A DNA stretch of 64,000 nucleotides, taken from contig CM064429.1 of assembly GCA_032690845.1 (NCBI GenBank), positions 11,068,569 to 11,132,568 of the forward strand, in the 5' to 3' direction. How positions within the stretch are numbered: position 1 is the first letter of the stretch; every line of letters starts with the position of its first letter. Positions 47,285 through 59,077 of the stretch are shown one piece after another. The DNA is from Eleusine coracana subsp. coracana. Lineage: Eukaryota > Streptophyta > Magnoliopsida > Poales > Poaceae. Below the pieces are notes generated by a model that made no database searches, had not been told where the DNA came from, and saw only the letters and a list, made by a program, of their open reading frames with translations. Both the position numbers and the translations under genes were made by a program.

Positions 47285-47372
<88 letters not shown>
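47285..47372 (+). repeat. (CT)27(CA)17 microsatellite
   Basis: A perfect dinucleotide array, CT from 47285 to 47338 and CA from 47339 to 47372, at the point where the 3' LTR of Copia B stops matching its relatives. Confidence 0.95.
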
Positions 47373-47377
<5 letters not shown>

Positions 47378-47832
47378 AAAGTGAGAGACGACCAGCGGTG
47401 CCCCTCCCGACAGTCCCTCTCGGCTGTCAAAGGTGCCCCTCCTAGCAGCACCTCTCGGCGCGCTCCGTCCTGGCCCCCTTCCTCCTAGCGGTTGGCGGCG
47501 CCTCTCCCGATGGCCTTACCCGGCGTGCAGGGAGGGGTCTGCACCCCCTCCTGACGACCGACGGCGCCCCATCCTACTAGATCTGCGCCCCTTTTAGACG
47601 GTCGATGCCTCTTAGCGGATCTACGCCCCCTCCTCCCCTACCTGTCCGGCGTAACTCCCTCCTCGTCCACAAATCTAGCTAAGTATCAGGCGACAATGCC
47701 AGATTTGACGCCCCCGGTCCTCTCCTTCCACGGGAGCAGGCGACCTCCAAGGCCAACTCTGACTCGATGACCTCCATGGGCTCGGTTAGGGCTTCGAGGG
47801 CGACAGACTAGGCTGGGCATGTCGTCATTTTT
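47373..47832. other. GC-rich interior of the CACTA element
   Basis: About 460 bp rich in CCTCCCGxCGGC strings with no sustained ORF. It lies between the microsatellite and the right CACTA end and is probably part of the CACTA interior, perhaps a captured fragment. Confidence 0.45.
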
Positions 47833-47835
47833 CTT

Positions 47836-47878
<43 letters not shown>

Positions 47879-47883
47879 TTTTA
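47833..47883 (+). repeat. (TTTA)n microsatellite
   Basis: About twelve copies of the tetranucleotide TTTA in a row. Confidence 0.9.
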
Positions 47884-48109
47884 CTAGTGCTCCGATAGTG
47901 ACGAGCTCTTCTCAGTTCGTAATGGACATTTGTCCGCCGCTGATAATATTTTTTTTAGTTTTTAGATATATTCTTAGTGACAGGCATCAGGCCTGTTACT
48001 ATTTTAGATCATAATCATTAATCAGTAACTATTATTTGTGTCAAATCTTTTGTTCCTCATAAATACCGCTTACGAGTTGTTACTGAAAGTCATTTTTTTA
48101 GCAGTGCTT

Positions 48110-48731
48110 ATAAACTAATAGGAGGGGCTCACCCCTTGCTAGTATCAACAACCATTGCCCCTAAGTGGTAAAAGAAAATAGGTGACTTATGTTATGACTC
48201 TGAAGTGTGTCAGCCATGTATCAGAAAATTTTGTATGACCACCACCCATCCCCCTCCCCCCCTCCACCCCTCATATATAGTACTTCACCCACTAAACAGT
48301 GAAAATATATACATTTTGTCAACAAAATAGTTGGGAATTTTCTTTGGTAAAAGTACCCTTTGATTTGTAGTGCTATATGTGTCTATTGTATTGTTGTCAA
48401 TATACTATCCATATGACCATATACAAGCACGATACAATTATATTTCTCCTAGTATTTACTTCTATATATCTTACGTGTGCTTAATTTTTTCCTCACGTCG
48501 CCATACAATTTACTTTAGTTCAGATCAATTAAATTTAGAATCTTTTCTCTATTATGGCCGAAACTCATCTAGAGATTTCTTTTTATGAACTATACGGGGA
48601 TTCTCACGAGGTAAAAAATTAACAGGTATGATCTAGCTAGATATCCTTTTGATGATTACCATATTTGCAAGGGGGATTAATTAATTGAAGCGCAATAAGA
48701 ATTTGCAAGTATATATGTGTCAACTGTGAAT
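48110..48731. other. Unassigned DNA between the two CACTA elements
   Basis: AT-rich with a short C-run near 48250. I see no gene or repeat structure. Confidence 0.4.
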
Positions 48732-48734
48732 ATA

Positions 48735-49834
48735 CACTACCACAAAACTAGTCTGTATTGGCGGTTCCAGATGCACTGTAACAGCGGGCCGGCCAGCCCG
48801 CCGCTACACAAATGCAACTGAAAAGAAGGGTTTGTAGCGGCGGGCTTCCTTGGAAGGAAATAAACCGCCGCTACCTCATGAATAGTAACAGCTGGTGATA
48901 ATATCAACCGCTGCTACCTTCAACTAAAGAAAACAAAATAAAGCCCGTCGCCGAGCCCATCTAGGCATGTCCACCACGGCCACAGGACCCACCCTAGCCA
49001 CCGCGACTGCCGAGTGGAGGAAGGAGTGGCCACGGGAGCCGTCGCCGCCACTGGATCTGCTCCTGCCCCTATGCGAGCCGCCGCCGACTGAATCGCCGCC
49101 GCCTGGATCTGCGCCCGCCTGCACGCGAGCAAGGAGCCGCCGCCGCTGCCCGCATGCTGGATCTGCCGCCGCCGCTCGCGAGCAACTGGATCCGCGCCGG
49201 GTGAGTCGCGCCGTCGGTGGTCCACGTGTGACTAGAGGAGGCCGCCTGCCGCCGGGGGAGGCAGCGCCGCCAGGGGCACGCGCGTGGCCGAAGGAGGCCG
49301 CTTGCCGTCGGGGGCCACGCGCGCGGTCGGGTGAGCCGCGCCGCCGGAGGGCTACAAGCAGCTGGAGGAAGCCGCCTGCCGCCGAGGGAGGCAGCACCGC
49401 CGGGGGAAGTCCGCTGCGCAGGGAGAGAGAGAGAGAGAGGAGAGAGAGAGGAAAGAGAGAGGCGGTGGTGGTTATGAGACTAAGAGAGAGGTGAGGATTG
49501 ATTTAGGGTTAGCTGCATTTTTATATGACTCCATTAGGCCAAAGGAGTAGAAAAAAGAATTGGGCCTCATATCTCAATAGCAGCGGCCCAAATTATGAAC
49601 CGCCGCTAAAAATCAATTTTTAGCGGTGGGTGATAATAAGAACCGCCGCTAAAAATCGAGGTGATTTTTAGAGGCGGTTCACATTATCAACCGCCGCTAA
49701 AAATTGATTTTTAACGGCGGTTTATAATTTAGGCCGTCTCTAAAAATCATTGGCCCACTATAGCGGCGGTTTTCTTTGTCCATGCCGCTATATCAATTTT
49801 TATTCCGTTGCTAAAGGGTATTTTTGTTGTAGTG
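48735..49834. mobile_element. Second non-autonomous CACTA element
   Basis: It is 1100 bp, flanked by the 3-bp duplication ATA (48732-48734 and 49835-49837). Termini: left CACTACCACAAAA; right as reverse complement CACTACAACAAAAAT. Subterminal regions carry many direct and inverted copies of a GCGGCGGTT/AACCGCCGCTA unit (left about 48780-48915, right about 49570-49810), as CACTA transposases require. The interior (48960-49480) is very GC-rich, with open frames on both strands and a GA-run. This could be a captured gene fragment, but I recognise no protein in it. Confidence 0.85.
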
Positions 49835-49837
49835 ATA

Positions 49838-52440
49838 TTGTGGACTGGGAGATGACATGAAGATCTGTGCAGTGGTGTGTGTGAAATGCGACACAGTGCT
49901 TATTACGACGTGGCAGAGGACTGCACGCGCTCTGGTCATACCAAGCGGCAAGCGTACGCATCTTGGTGGACGTTGCTAATTGTAATTAAGTGTTGCACCA
50001 TGACACACACCGTCCTTGCGCCGTATGCCCGTATGGCGTCATAATTCGAAATTGCATTTGTTATGATTCTATCCTTTTTTAGTGAAATATCAATTTTTAA
50101 ATTATTAACAAAAAAAACAAAATAATGGCAGCGACAAACGGCGAGGGTGACACGGTCTCAACAAAACTGTGGCCGTTTCATTAATATACCCAACCGTATC
50201 CTTCGTGGAACGGCGGATGAGCATGCTAAAAGTAAGGTTTATAGTTTCGCCGGCAGCGGGCGTTTCGCGAGGAGTGATGGTGGTGGGGCCCATAGCTCTT
50301 TAATACCCTGTGCAAGACGTGGATGGATTTGAGAGGAGGAACGGTGACCAGCTGAGAAAAAAAAACACCATTTTGCATACTTGTGCCGGCGCCTAGCGAG
50401 TCACTTGTTCTCTCTCTCTGTTGCTTTTTCTCTCCTTCACGTAGAATTTTGCCGGCTATGAGACCCTATAATACTTGCTCTAAAGGTCCATTTTGTAGCT
50501 CGATACGGTGCTGGGCCCGGGACGACTCGTCAATCGTCATGACGGGTCCCATGGGATCACAAGGGGAACGCGCCTGTTTCTACCGTGGCTCCACCTGGGT
50601 CATGCTCATCAGCTTGAGCTGATAAGCTGAGCACACAATGTCATTGTACCACGATAAAAAGCTAGGATCCATAATGGAATCATATGAATCCATCCTTGAT
50701 CCCCACTTGCAAATGTGAGACGTTTTTCACGCCGGCTGGGCTTATCTACGATCAGTTTGCGTCACTTCAATGTCGTATCTCGTGCCCGTTGTGAAGCGTC
50801 ACTTCAAGCATAACATAACACCGTTGACTTTTTAGTTTCAGCATGCGCGAAATGTCCAAAGACAAATATACAAGTATATGAATCCTATTATATAGAACAT
50901 ATTTGATGGTACTGAACTTTCTTTCTTATGTCTCATGTTAAGATAATAGAAACACAATATCGATCAAGAGGGTATCCGATGTCCAATGTTGCCGTCAGAT
51001 AGAGAGCAAGAGGTAAGAGCTTAGGCTTAGTTTGGTTATCATCCTGAGAAATGTCCAATGATGCATTCAAATCTGAATGTGCTTGTAGTTATTGTTGCAA
51101 CCCGAGACAGTGTGTTGATGTTAAGGATCCATCCAAATACACCTTTAAAATAAAATCCTTAACGTCCAATGGACTTAGGAAAAAATCAATATCGATAAAG
51201 CTTTTACAAGCGAAACAACAAAAGTTGATAGGGCAAGAAAGGTAATTCTATTTGCTTGGGGAGTCGCTTTTTAATGCCGAGAAAGAGTCGAAGTGGCGAA
51301 AGAAAAAGGTTGCCGGAAGGGATTGTCTTAGCAAAGGCAATCGTGGAGTGACGCAAATGATGACAATTGCAGTTGCCTGAAGTTTATTTCCATGCCACAA
51401 AAAACGAGCAGAATACAGTCAGTCATCAACTCATCATGGCTTGCACACTTTGGTGAAACGAAGGACGCACTCTATCACACTCGAGCAAGTTCCATATATG
51501 ATGTGGAACATCTAATAATTTCTCACAAGTCTCGGCAAAAAGAAAATTCCTCATGAGTGTGGCTGTATTTCTCGTACTTCCTCCGTTCTCGATTTGTTCG
51601 ACTTTCCAAAAAAAGAAAGAACAGAGAGATTATTTGATATAAAGCTTTTTTTTTTCTTTCACGGGAAAACGAAAGGAAATGCAACAATGGATGTTACGCC
51701 CAACTCATGCCTAACAGCAGCGAGCCGATTCTACGGATGTGAGCCAAAGCCCAGTTTGACTCGTCTGGGCCCTTCCATTCCATCCGGCGGCGCCCTCGCC
51801 GCGCTGTCCTCCATTTCCTTTCCCCCGACCGAGCCAGTGCGCGGATCCCATCGCGTCCGACTCATCGCCCACGTCCCCGACCCGCTCCCTACCCACTCTC
51901 ACCCGCTGACTCGCGGGCCCCGCGCCCACCCCACCCACCGCAGGACACCTGTGCAGCACCCCTCCCTCACCGCCCGTCCACCGAATGGCTACTTGTCCTT
52001 ACACTGGCACACACCGCCGGTCTCGGAAACTCCTACGCGCACCCGATCCCACACCACGATTCGCCACATCCACCCGCCGACGCGTGGCCCCTGCAGCGGG
52101 TTCCGCTCCACGTGCCGGCACAGCTGGTGCTTCTGTGGGCCCGGTCCGCGGTAACAGCCCATCGTGAGGCCGCCACGTCGGCGGAGGCGCGCTACGGGCA
52201 CGCGGGGAGTCGTACACGCGGGCGACGCGCACCGAACCCTAGCGAGCGGCGCCTTTTTGCTTCCCCCCGTCCTTGCGCGCCGCTTCCCCACACCGCCCCC
52301 CGGTAGCCTCACCGCCGGCGAACGCGCAGCCGTCTCCGCAACCACCACCGTCACGGCCATCGCTTCCTCCCCTTCTCCCGTCCCGGGCCCGCAGGGATCT
52401 CCAGATCTCGGTCCCTGCCACACTCTCTACAAGACCGCTC
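49838..52440 (+). other. Intergenic region and promoter/5' UTR of the bZIP gene
   Basis: No gene up to about 51600. From about 51710 the sequence becomes GC-rich and fits a promoter and 5' UTR. ACGT-core sites lie at 51870-51875 (CACGTC), 52109-52114 (G-box CACGTG) and 52172-52180 (GCCACGTCG). A short upstream ORF (52112-52306) may or may not be transcribed, since the start site is unknown. Confidence 0.5.
52109..52114 (+). promoter_or_regulatory. G-box upstream of the G-box-binding factor gene
   Basis: CACGTG, 327 bp before the start codon, with two other ACGT-core sites within 240 bp. EmBP-1-type proteins bind CACGTG, so self-regulation is possible if this is promoter rather than 5' UTR. 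Confidence 0.5.
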
Positions 52441-55400
52441 ATGGCGTCGTCCTCCGACGAGCAGCCCAAGCCGCCTGAGCCGCCCGCCGCCGCGGTAACG
52501 GCGGTGACTGCGGCGCCGCAGACGCACGCCGAGTGGGCGGCCTCGCTGCAGGCGTACTACGCCGCCGCGGGACACCCCTACGCCTGGCCCGCGCAGGTAA
52601 GAATTTGCGTTTTTTTGGGTACAGCAGCGGCGGCGGCAGGTTCTGACTAGTTTTTTTCCTGTCCTCGGATGCAGCACCTGATGGCGGCGGCTGCGGCGGG
52701 GGCCACGTACGGCGCGCCGGTGCCGTTCCCTGTCTACCACCCGGGCGCCGCGGCGGCGTACTACGCGCACGCTTCCATGGCCGCGGTGAGTGCGCTTCTC
52801 CCTCACCCGTGCCGAATTGGGGAAAATTGGGGTCCGATTTGGGGGGTTTTGGTCTGAATTTGCTGCGGCTGTGCAGGGTGTCCCTTACCCAACGGCCGAA
52901 GCTGCTGCGGCTGCAGCCGCCGCCGCGGCAGCGGCGGCAGAAGGGAAGGGCAAGGGGAAAGGCGGGGGCACGTCGCCTGAGAAGGGCAGCTCCGGTGCGC
53001 CCTCCGGCGAGGACGCCTCCCGTAGGTACTAGCTCCCGCTGTTGCAGTATCCATCTGATTTAATTTTCTCTGTGTTCCCTTTTCTTATTTTGGTTAAATT
53101 GAGTTTGAATTTGTTGCCTGTGCAGTGGTGACAGCGGCAGCGATGAGTCGTCAGATACGAGAGACGATGACACTGACCATAAGGTACGAAGCAACTTGCT
53201 GTACGCAAGGGACCATTTTAAAATTGAATGCTTATACCATAATTGGTTTTTTTATGGCTATGTGTGGTTCATATTTGTTTCCTCAGGATTCCTCTGCGCC
53301 TAAGAAGAGAAAGTCTGGTAATACATCGGCTGAAGGTTGGTTTTGTCTTGATCTGTTCCTTTGGAAAGGTATATGCTTGTGATTAAAAGACTTTTATTTG
53401 CCAGGTGAGCCATCTCAAGCTGCTGTCATGCGCTTTCCTGCTGTCGAGTCGCCCTTCCCGGTGAAGGGAAGATCTGCCTCGAAGCTTCCAGTGTCTGCAC
53501 CTGGACGAGCAGCGCTTCCCAATGCCACCCCAAATTTAAACATTGGGATGGATCTCTGGAGTGCTTCACCTGCCTTAGCTGTTCCTGCAGTGCAGGGAGA
53601 AGCAAATCCTGGGTTAGCGCTTGCTCGGCGTGATGCTCCATTGGTATGTACGGCTCTTGTTAAAGCTTATGGCATCATTTTGAAATTCATTTTAATATGT
53701 CAACCTCGTTGCTTGAGAATGCTGGAGATTTCATGAGTGTTATCATTTTCTGTAAATCATATATCGTATTTGTGCTTTATTTAGCCCAATTATATGATTG
53801 AATATTTGTTCAGGATGAGCGTGAATTGAAGAGGGAAAGGAGAAAACAATCTAACAGGGAGTCTGCAAGGAGATCAAGGTTACGCAAGCAGGTATTACTG
53901 GAACTGGAACCAATACATTCTTATTTCTTGCAGAATGTCTTGACGTCATAATTAATCCGTCATAATTTTTTTGTTTTTATGTATTTTTTGCCCGAACCCA
54001 ATTGTTCCGTTGACTTAGACTATCAACCCCTTGTGACCTTTATTCCTAATAGCAATATTGTGTTTATTGTTATGTCTGTCTCTTTTCACGTGTTTTCAAC
54101 TTATTTCCCCCTGTTCTGCTTCCCTTTTTGAGTTTCTCTAGCTTACCCTCCAACCCCTTGGGACCCAAAGGCTTTGTTGTTCGTGTACTCGATATTTCTA
54201 TTGAATCTGGCACATCTTTATGTTACCTCAAACAAGGCAAGGAGACCATAGAATGGCATAACTGTTTTGAGCCAGATGTCCTGGAATTAATTATATGCTG
54301 TTCTGCATATCATTTGACTTAACCAGAGATCACCAAAGCTATTTGGAAATATAATGATTATGGATTAATTGATTTTGAGGTTGTCTTCTGGCTCTGGGAA
54401 ACATCATGGTCAAACAAATGCTACCTAAACCTGGTGGTGCTATATTATAATCTATCAACCTGGAAAACTTTTGGTGGATCTGACAGAGCAATCCTGCTCT
54501 TTATTTTTGGTTTCACAGATGCGTAGATGTTGAGTAACTAATCAGTAATAGCAGTAACAAAGACAGATGGCAACTATTGAAGTCACATGATTACTGACTC
54601 TGTCGTTTAATTTCAATGGGTGTATGGCTTTCTAAGTTTATACTGGCTGGTTATGCATATTTTTCTGAAGTCGAGTACCATCCACAGTTTTACCAAATTT
54701 CATGTTGCATGAGTAACCTGATTAACCTAGACGTCTCCTTTCGTTATTGACTGCAACAAAGTGCACAAACGAAGGTACAAAGCATATGAGGGAATACCAC
54801 ATCATGCATAAACATTTGAACTAGTTACCAGCTCATGATAATGAAAATCTGATCTTAATTTGACGTTGGCCAGAGCCCAGCGCACGATTAATCTAAAAAA
54901 CAATTGTTAGTTGAAATGCAACATTAGAGCAAGGAACATTTGTACTGTTGCTTGTTTAATTTGCTCTATGTTGTAATTGACATATTTTCTTTCATCTTCT
55001 AAATAGTTCTGTTCTTTCATCTTTTAAATAGTTCTACTTGGATGGCTTGTTCTTCCAACTAAGTTTTGCTATGCATCCGTTGCATTTTCATTGCAGCTTC
55101 CCCAGAGTTATCTAGAGGACTAATTGTGGGTATTAACAGTTCATTTGATTGCAAGTGGCTACTCTATATCAGATTTTTAGCTAGTGACTATATATGGTCT
55201 TGGGTGCGTTAAAATTATTGGTCGTGTAAATTTTCTTGTGCAAGCAACAGTGCTAAAAATTATTGTCATCGTACATAATAGTTATTAATAGGAGCAGCAT
55301 GTTAATTTCAAATTAAGAATTCAGGGTCTAGATCACAATTAGACTCCAAATCTGTGGTCAAAACCCAGTTGTTCCTAATTTATAAAGTAAAGGAACGTGA

Positions 55401-57033
55401 TGCATGGAGTAACTCATATTCGAGTCAACTTTGGTTGGAATTCGAAATATTCTTAAAAACTTATTTATTGATTGATTTTCTTATTGGCTAAAACAGCTCT
55501 ATTCATCTAATTTCATCAGTTTGCTCCCTTTATGTGTCTTGCTTGCTATGACTTTTCTGCTGGTCCTATTTGGTTGGCTGCCATTAGTATAGATCTTGCA
55601 AAGCACGAACATACACAAAAGTGCTTTCCTATTAGTAATAACTGAAAATTGGGGATATGATTAACCATGGTTATTTAGGCCTTGTTCGGTTGTTGTGGAA
55701 TGGAATCCACATGTATTATTTCCAAGACATGGATGTGTCACTCAATCCATGTGAGGCCTTTTTCGGTTAGGCTTGGAACGGCATGTATTGCAGTCTAAAC
55801 CACATGGATTGGTCAGGCTTGGTTTGAAATTTGATCCAGCATGGAGTGGACGTTCGGTTCGGCCTAGCGTAGTATGGAACCCAGCCCATACCGGCCCGTT
55901 CCACTGCAATCCACGCCGTTCCATGGTTACATTCCTGGACTCGGAGGGCTGAGTTTTGTTTCATGCGTTGAAGGCATGGAAAAGGTCAGAATGGGTTGGG
56001 TTTCATGCCACGCCAGGCCAAACCAAACACCCAGTTTCATGCTGGACAAAATTTCAAACCACTTCTGATCTATCCATGTGGTTTGAGCTGCAATCCATGT
56101 TGTTCTGAGCCTAACCAAAAAAGGCCTTAGTGGTATTTGCAATCATTCTCAAGCATCGAGACAAATCATCTGGCTTACTTACTTCAGTTCGTGCTGTTGG
56201 CCTATTTCTTGGTGACTTGCATTATTTTTTTTTACCCTTTTAACTGGGCCACATTGAATATTTTTATCAGGAAATTCACGGTTTCAATTCCTTTCTCATC
56301 TGTTAAGTGACACCAGAAGAATATATTTGTGAACGTATCCATGCAAAATGTTTAATCTTGTGGTACAGATAGCCAACGTGGACTTAGGTATTTATTTATG
56401 TAACCTTAGCAGCGTAACCTAAGGTGCTTGCTGTTTAGCAGCTACTTATTAAATACGCCATGGCAGTATATTGGAAGGGGGCTCATATTTTGACAAATTT
56501 GGAATTATTGCTTAGAAATAGTGCTTGTTTCTTTATAAACTTTGTAGTGTGAACTTAGTCTTTCTTATATTAACAAAGCAAATGTTTCTAGTTATAAACT
56601 ATTTTTCATGTTTATTTTGTTCTATTTTTCAGCAAGAGTGTGAGGAATTAGGCAAGAAAGTAGCTGAGCTGACAACTGAGAACAATGCTCTCAGAGCAGA
56701 ATTGGACAACCTTAAGAAGGCCTGTCAAGACATGGAAGCAGAAAATTCACGCTTGATGGTGAGCACATGGAACCTTGGCATTATCAAATGATGTAATTCT
56801 TTTACAGCATTTGTCATTATGTCAACATTATCTAACCTAGAAAGTTCACACTTGTGAAGGGTGGAATGGTTCACTCCCAGGGACTAAGCGTTACAACAAC
56901 ATTGGGCATGAGTATAGAAGCACCAAAGCCACAGCAGCATGATAATGAGGGCCAGCTTCGCAAGAACACTAATAATAACAGCAATGGAAACTATGTAGGT
57001 GGTAGCCACAAACAGGAGGCTAACACTAGGTGA
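52441..57033 (+). CDS. EMBP1: G-box-binding bZIP transcription factor, EmBP-1 type (9 coding exons)
   Basis: A nuclear transcription factor of group G bZIPs (GBF/EmBP-1), binding ACGT-core elements such as those in ABA-responsive promoters. Coding exons: 52441-52596, 52675-52785, 52877-53025, 53126-53183, 53287-53335, 53405-53643, 53814-53891, 56633-56758, 56860-57033; 1140 nt, 379 aa, all phases closing. The N-terminal MFMR-type region (residues about 1-100) has THAEWAASLQAYYAAAG and PVPFPVYHP. An alanine run of about 13 follows at about 98-110. A Ser/Asp-rich stretch and PKKRKSG (candidate nuclear signal) come before a Pro-rich segment. The basic region is ERRKQSNRESARRSRLRKQ (about 262-280), then a zipper with L at every seventh position (five L, one M). 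The tail is Asn-rich and ends EANTR. Intron 7, 2.7 kb, separates basic region and zipper and holds a MITE. The gene looks intact. Confidence 0.95.
55678..56126. mobile_element. EMBP1: Tourist-like MITE in intron 7 of the bZIP gene
   Basis: It is 449 bp, flanked by TTA (55675-55677 and 56127-56129), the target of PIF/Harbinger elements. Outer ends: GGCCTTGTTCGGTT on the left; right as reverse complement GGCCTTTTTTGGTTAGGCT. A second left-type terminus, AGGCCTTTTTCGGTTAGGCT, begins at about 55753 and matches the right end better than the outer one, so the element contains an internal duplicate of its left end. Confidence 0.78.
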
Positions 57034-58274
57034 GAGATCATGAGGAAATGACAAAGATGAGATGAGGTGTTTCTTATCTAACCACAACACCCATCATCAA
57101 GCAGTGTGTTTTTTTTAGCAAAGCTGTTGTTTTAGTTTTCACAGCTCACCGGGGCCCTGTAGAGTCGCCCCAAGCAGCCATGTATTATTTATGGCTCGTT
57201 GCTGTGTGTGCTCATGTGTGTGTTTTGTGTAAACCTATTGATGTAGCTATTGTAACAAACATAGAGCCTAGAATTTTTATATTTGCTAACTTGAGATGAG
57301 GAATGTAACAGGCCAATTTGGTGCCTGATCGTTAGATGAAATGCGAGCGAATAACCTTGATAATCTATCTTGCCTTGTTTGAATTGATGCATTTTCATGG
57401 GAGATTTTTAATATAGTTGATGAAAGTTTGATGGTTTGTATTCCTTTCGATGAAAATATTTTGGATAATTTCCTGGCTTCACTGGATAATGCTGCAATGT
57501 AGTTCTGGACCGTGATCGTAATGAGGCAGTTGCTTGATTGGGGTGACACTTCTACGTGTCTGGTTGCTCTGCATTCTGGAACTCGGGAAGCAGTAGAATT
57601 GCGACCATACTGTCATCTTCCACACTGAGGAGGAGATTGCTAGTTGGACCTTTCCTTTTGTGTCAGAGATTTTCTTATGCCTCCTAATGGCATGAGAAGT
57701 ACTCCCTTCAGATGCAAACTAAAATTGCTTGATCTAAGAATAAAAACACTCTGAATATGGGTTATACTGTGCCGCTGTTGACATGCTATAGAGGTTTTAA
57801 TCTCATACAATGTCTTCAAACTAGGAACTACCTCTGCTTTATTACAAGTTAAATTTAGTCTGATACCCTGTTTCATGTATCTATGTTGATAGGGATATTT
57901 GGTTGGCCGCACCTCGTATCCAACTAGCATCTGGCGAAATAGATAGAATGGATTAGGATGGAAGTGCTTCAGTGCGTTAATGCGTTTTCACGTGAATTCA
58001 TTCAGATGCAGTCCCCTCTTCAAATAAATAAATAAATAAAATAAAAAGGAACAAAAGAAATAAAAAAACAGATGGATTGAATTTCTAGTAGACCAATTCA
58101 GTGCAGATTCTTACTATAGCCATATACTTTCAGCATGCGTTATGCTTACTTTCCCTTTTCTCAAGGACACCTGAATGCTGCTTCATCCGTAGCCATTAAC
58201 TGTCAGCTCGTATAATCAACTCTCTGACTGAAAACTTTTTCCATTGAAGTTAAAAAGAAATGAAACAAGGCGAA
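57034..58274. other. 3' flank of the bZIP gene
   Basis: It contains the bZIP 3' UTR and then AT-rich spacer with a short AAAT repeat near 58022. No gene is seen. Confidence 0.5.
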
Positions 58275-58282
58275 GGCTAGGG

Positions 58283-59068
58283 CAGGGCCGGCCTTGAGGG
58301 CGGGCAGGTGGAGCAGCCGCTCCAGGCCTCCAGAACCAGAGGGCCCCTCCCCAACTAATATATGTATAGGTATACAAGTATACATACGTACAAACCTGGC
58401 CTTGGCCTGGCAAGTCGTATGTGGCAACGTATTAGGAAGTTGACGAGGAGTTAGCCGCCGCACGCCAGTCGCCAGGCAACCATCGCCAGATCAGATCACC
58501 CTGTTGTCTGTTGATCGCCCATCGGCTATCGACCTGCTGCTCGCCTGCTCGCATTCTCGCCCAGTCCAGCAACAACAAGCGCAAGGTGCCAAGAGGTCGG
58601 GTACGGTGTGGCCCTAATTTTGATGACTAATTTATAAAATGTATCAATTATCAGACATGAATTTGATTTGTTTTCTTATGAACTTGGCTTTTAGTTTAGC
58701 CATGTCATCCAGAATTTGATTTTGAATAGCTGAACGAAGCTTTTTAAAATTGAAATTATTAAAGAATTATTTAAGGTCGACTATGTCTCAGTAGCGACTT
58801 AATGGATTGGACACTTTATGCATTAAGAAGTTACTCGATGAGATTGATATCAATACCATCATTGATGATTTTACGTCAAGAAGTGTTCGAAGATAATTTT
58901 AAGGTAATATAAAATTAATTAATATAGTTAGCTGTTTTTATATATAATATGTTTGTTATTGATGTTAAAGTTAGACTTATATTATACATATATTTACAAT
59001 TTTTATATAGAGAGAGGTCTCGATTTATAGTTTTGCACCGGGCCTTCAAAATCTCCAGACCGACCCTA
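58283..59068 (+). mobile_element. Deleted hAT transposon with transposase tail remnant
   Basis: It is 786 bp, flanked by the 8-bp duplication GGCTAGGG (58275-58282 and 59069-59076). Ends: CAGGGCCGGCCT on the left; right as reverse complement TAGGGTCGGTCT. The plus strand near 58790-58890 reads, with lesions, like the C-terminal dimerisation segment of hAT transposases (LLDEIDINTIIDDFTSR). The remainder of the transposase gene is gone. Confidence 0.82.
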
Positions 59069-59077
59069 GGCTAGGGA

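Larger units (their letters stand above)
25468..48106. mobile_element. Non-autonomous CACTA element split by nested Copia insertions
   Basis: The left end begins CACTACTGCAAAAGTGATTT (25468) and the right end, read as reverse complement from 48106, begins CACTGCTAAAAAAATGACTT. About 22 of the first 28 bases agree. Both are flanked by the 3-bp duplication CTT (25465-25467 and 48107-48109). A GTGACAGGCATCA string occurs near each end (about 25516 and 47974). Without the Copia insertion only about 0.9 kb remains: 25468-25563 and 47285-48106. No transposase is present. The pairing of the two ends is an inference from termini, target duplication and shared subterminal motif. Confidence 0.75.

Noticed and set aside
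47159..47371. A 70-codon minus-strand ORF of Arg-Glu and Val-Cys repeats
   Set aside because: It is the translation of the (CT)n(CA)n microsatellite, not a gene.
48967..49494. A 175-codon plus-strand ORF and 157-codon minus-strand ORF
   Set aside because: They lie inside the CACTA element in very GC-rich DNA where long chance frames are expected; no recognisable protein.
51594..52650. Long frames upstream of and overlapping bZIP exon 1 on both strands
   Set aside because: GC-rich shadow frames; the spliced bZIP model explains the region, and the frame upstream of the start codon has no family similarity.
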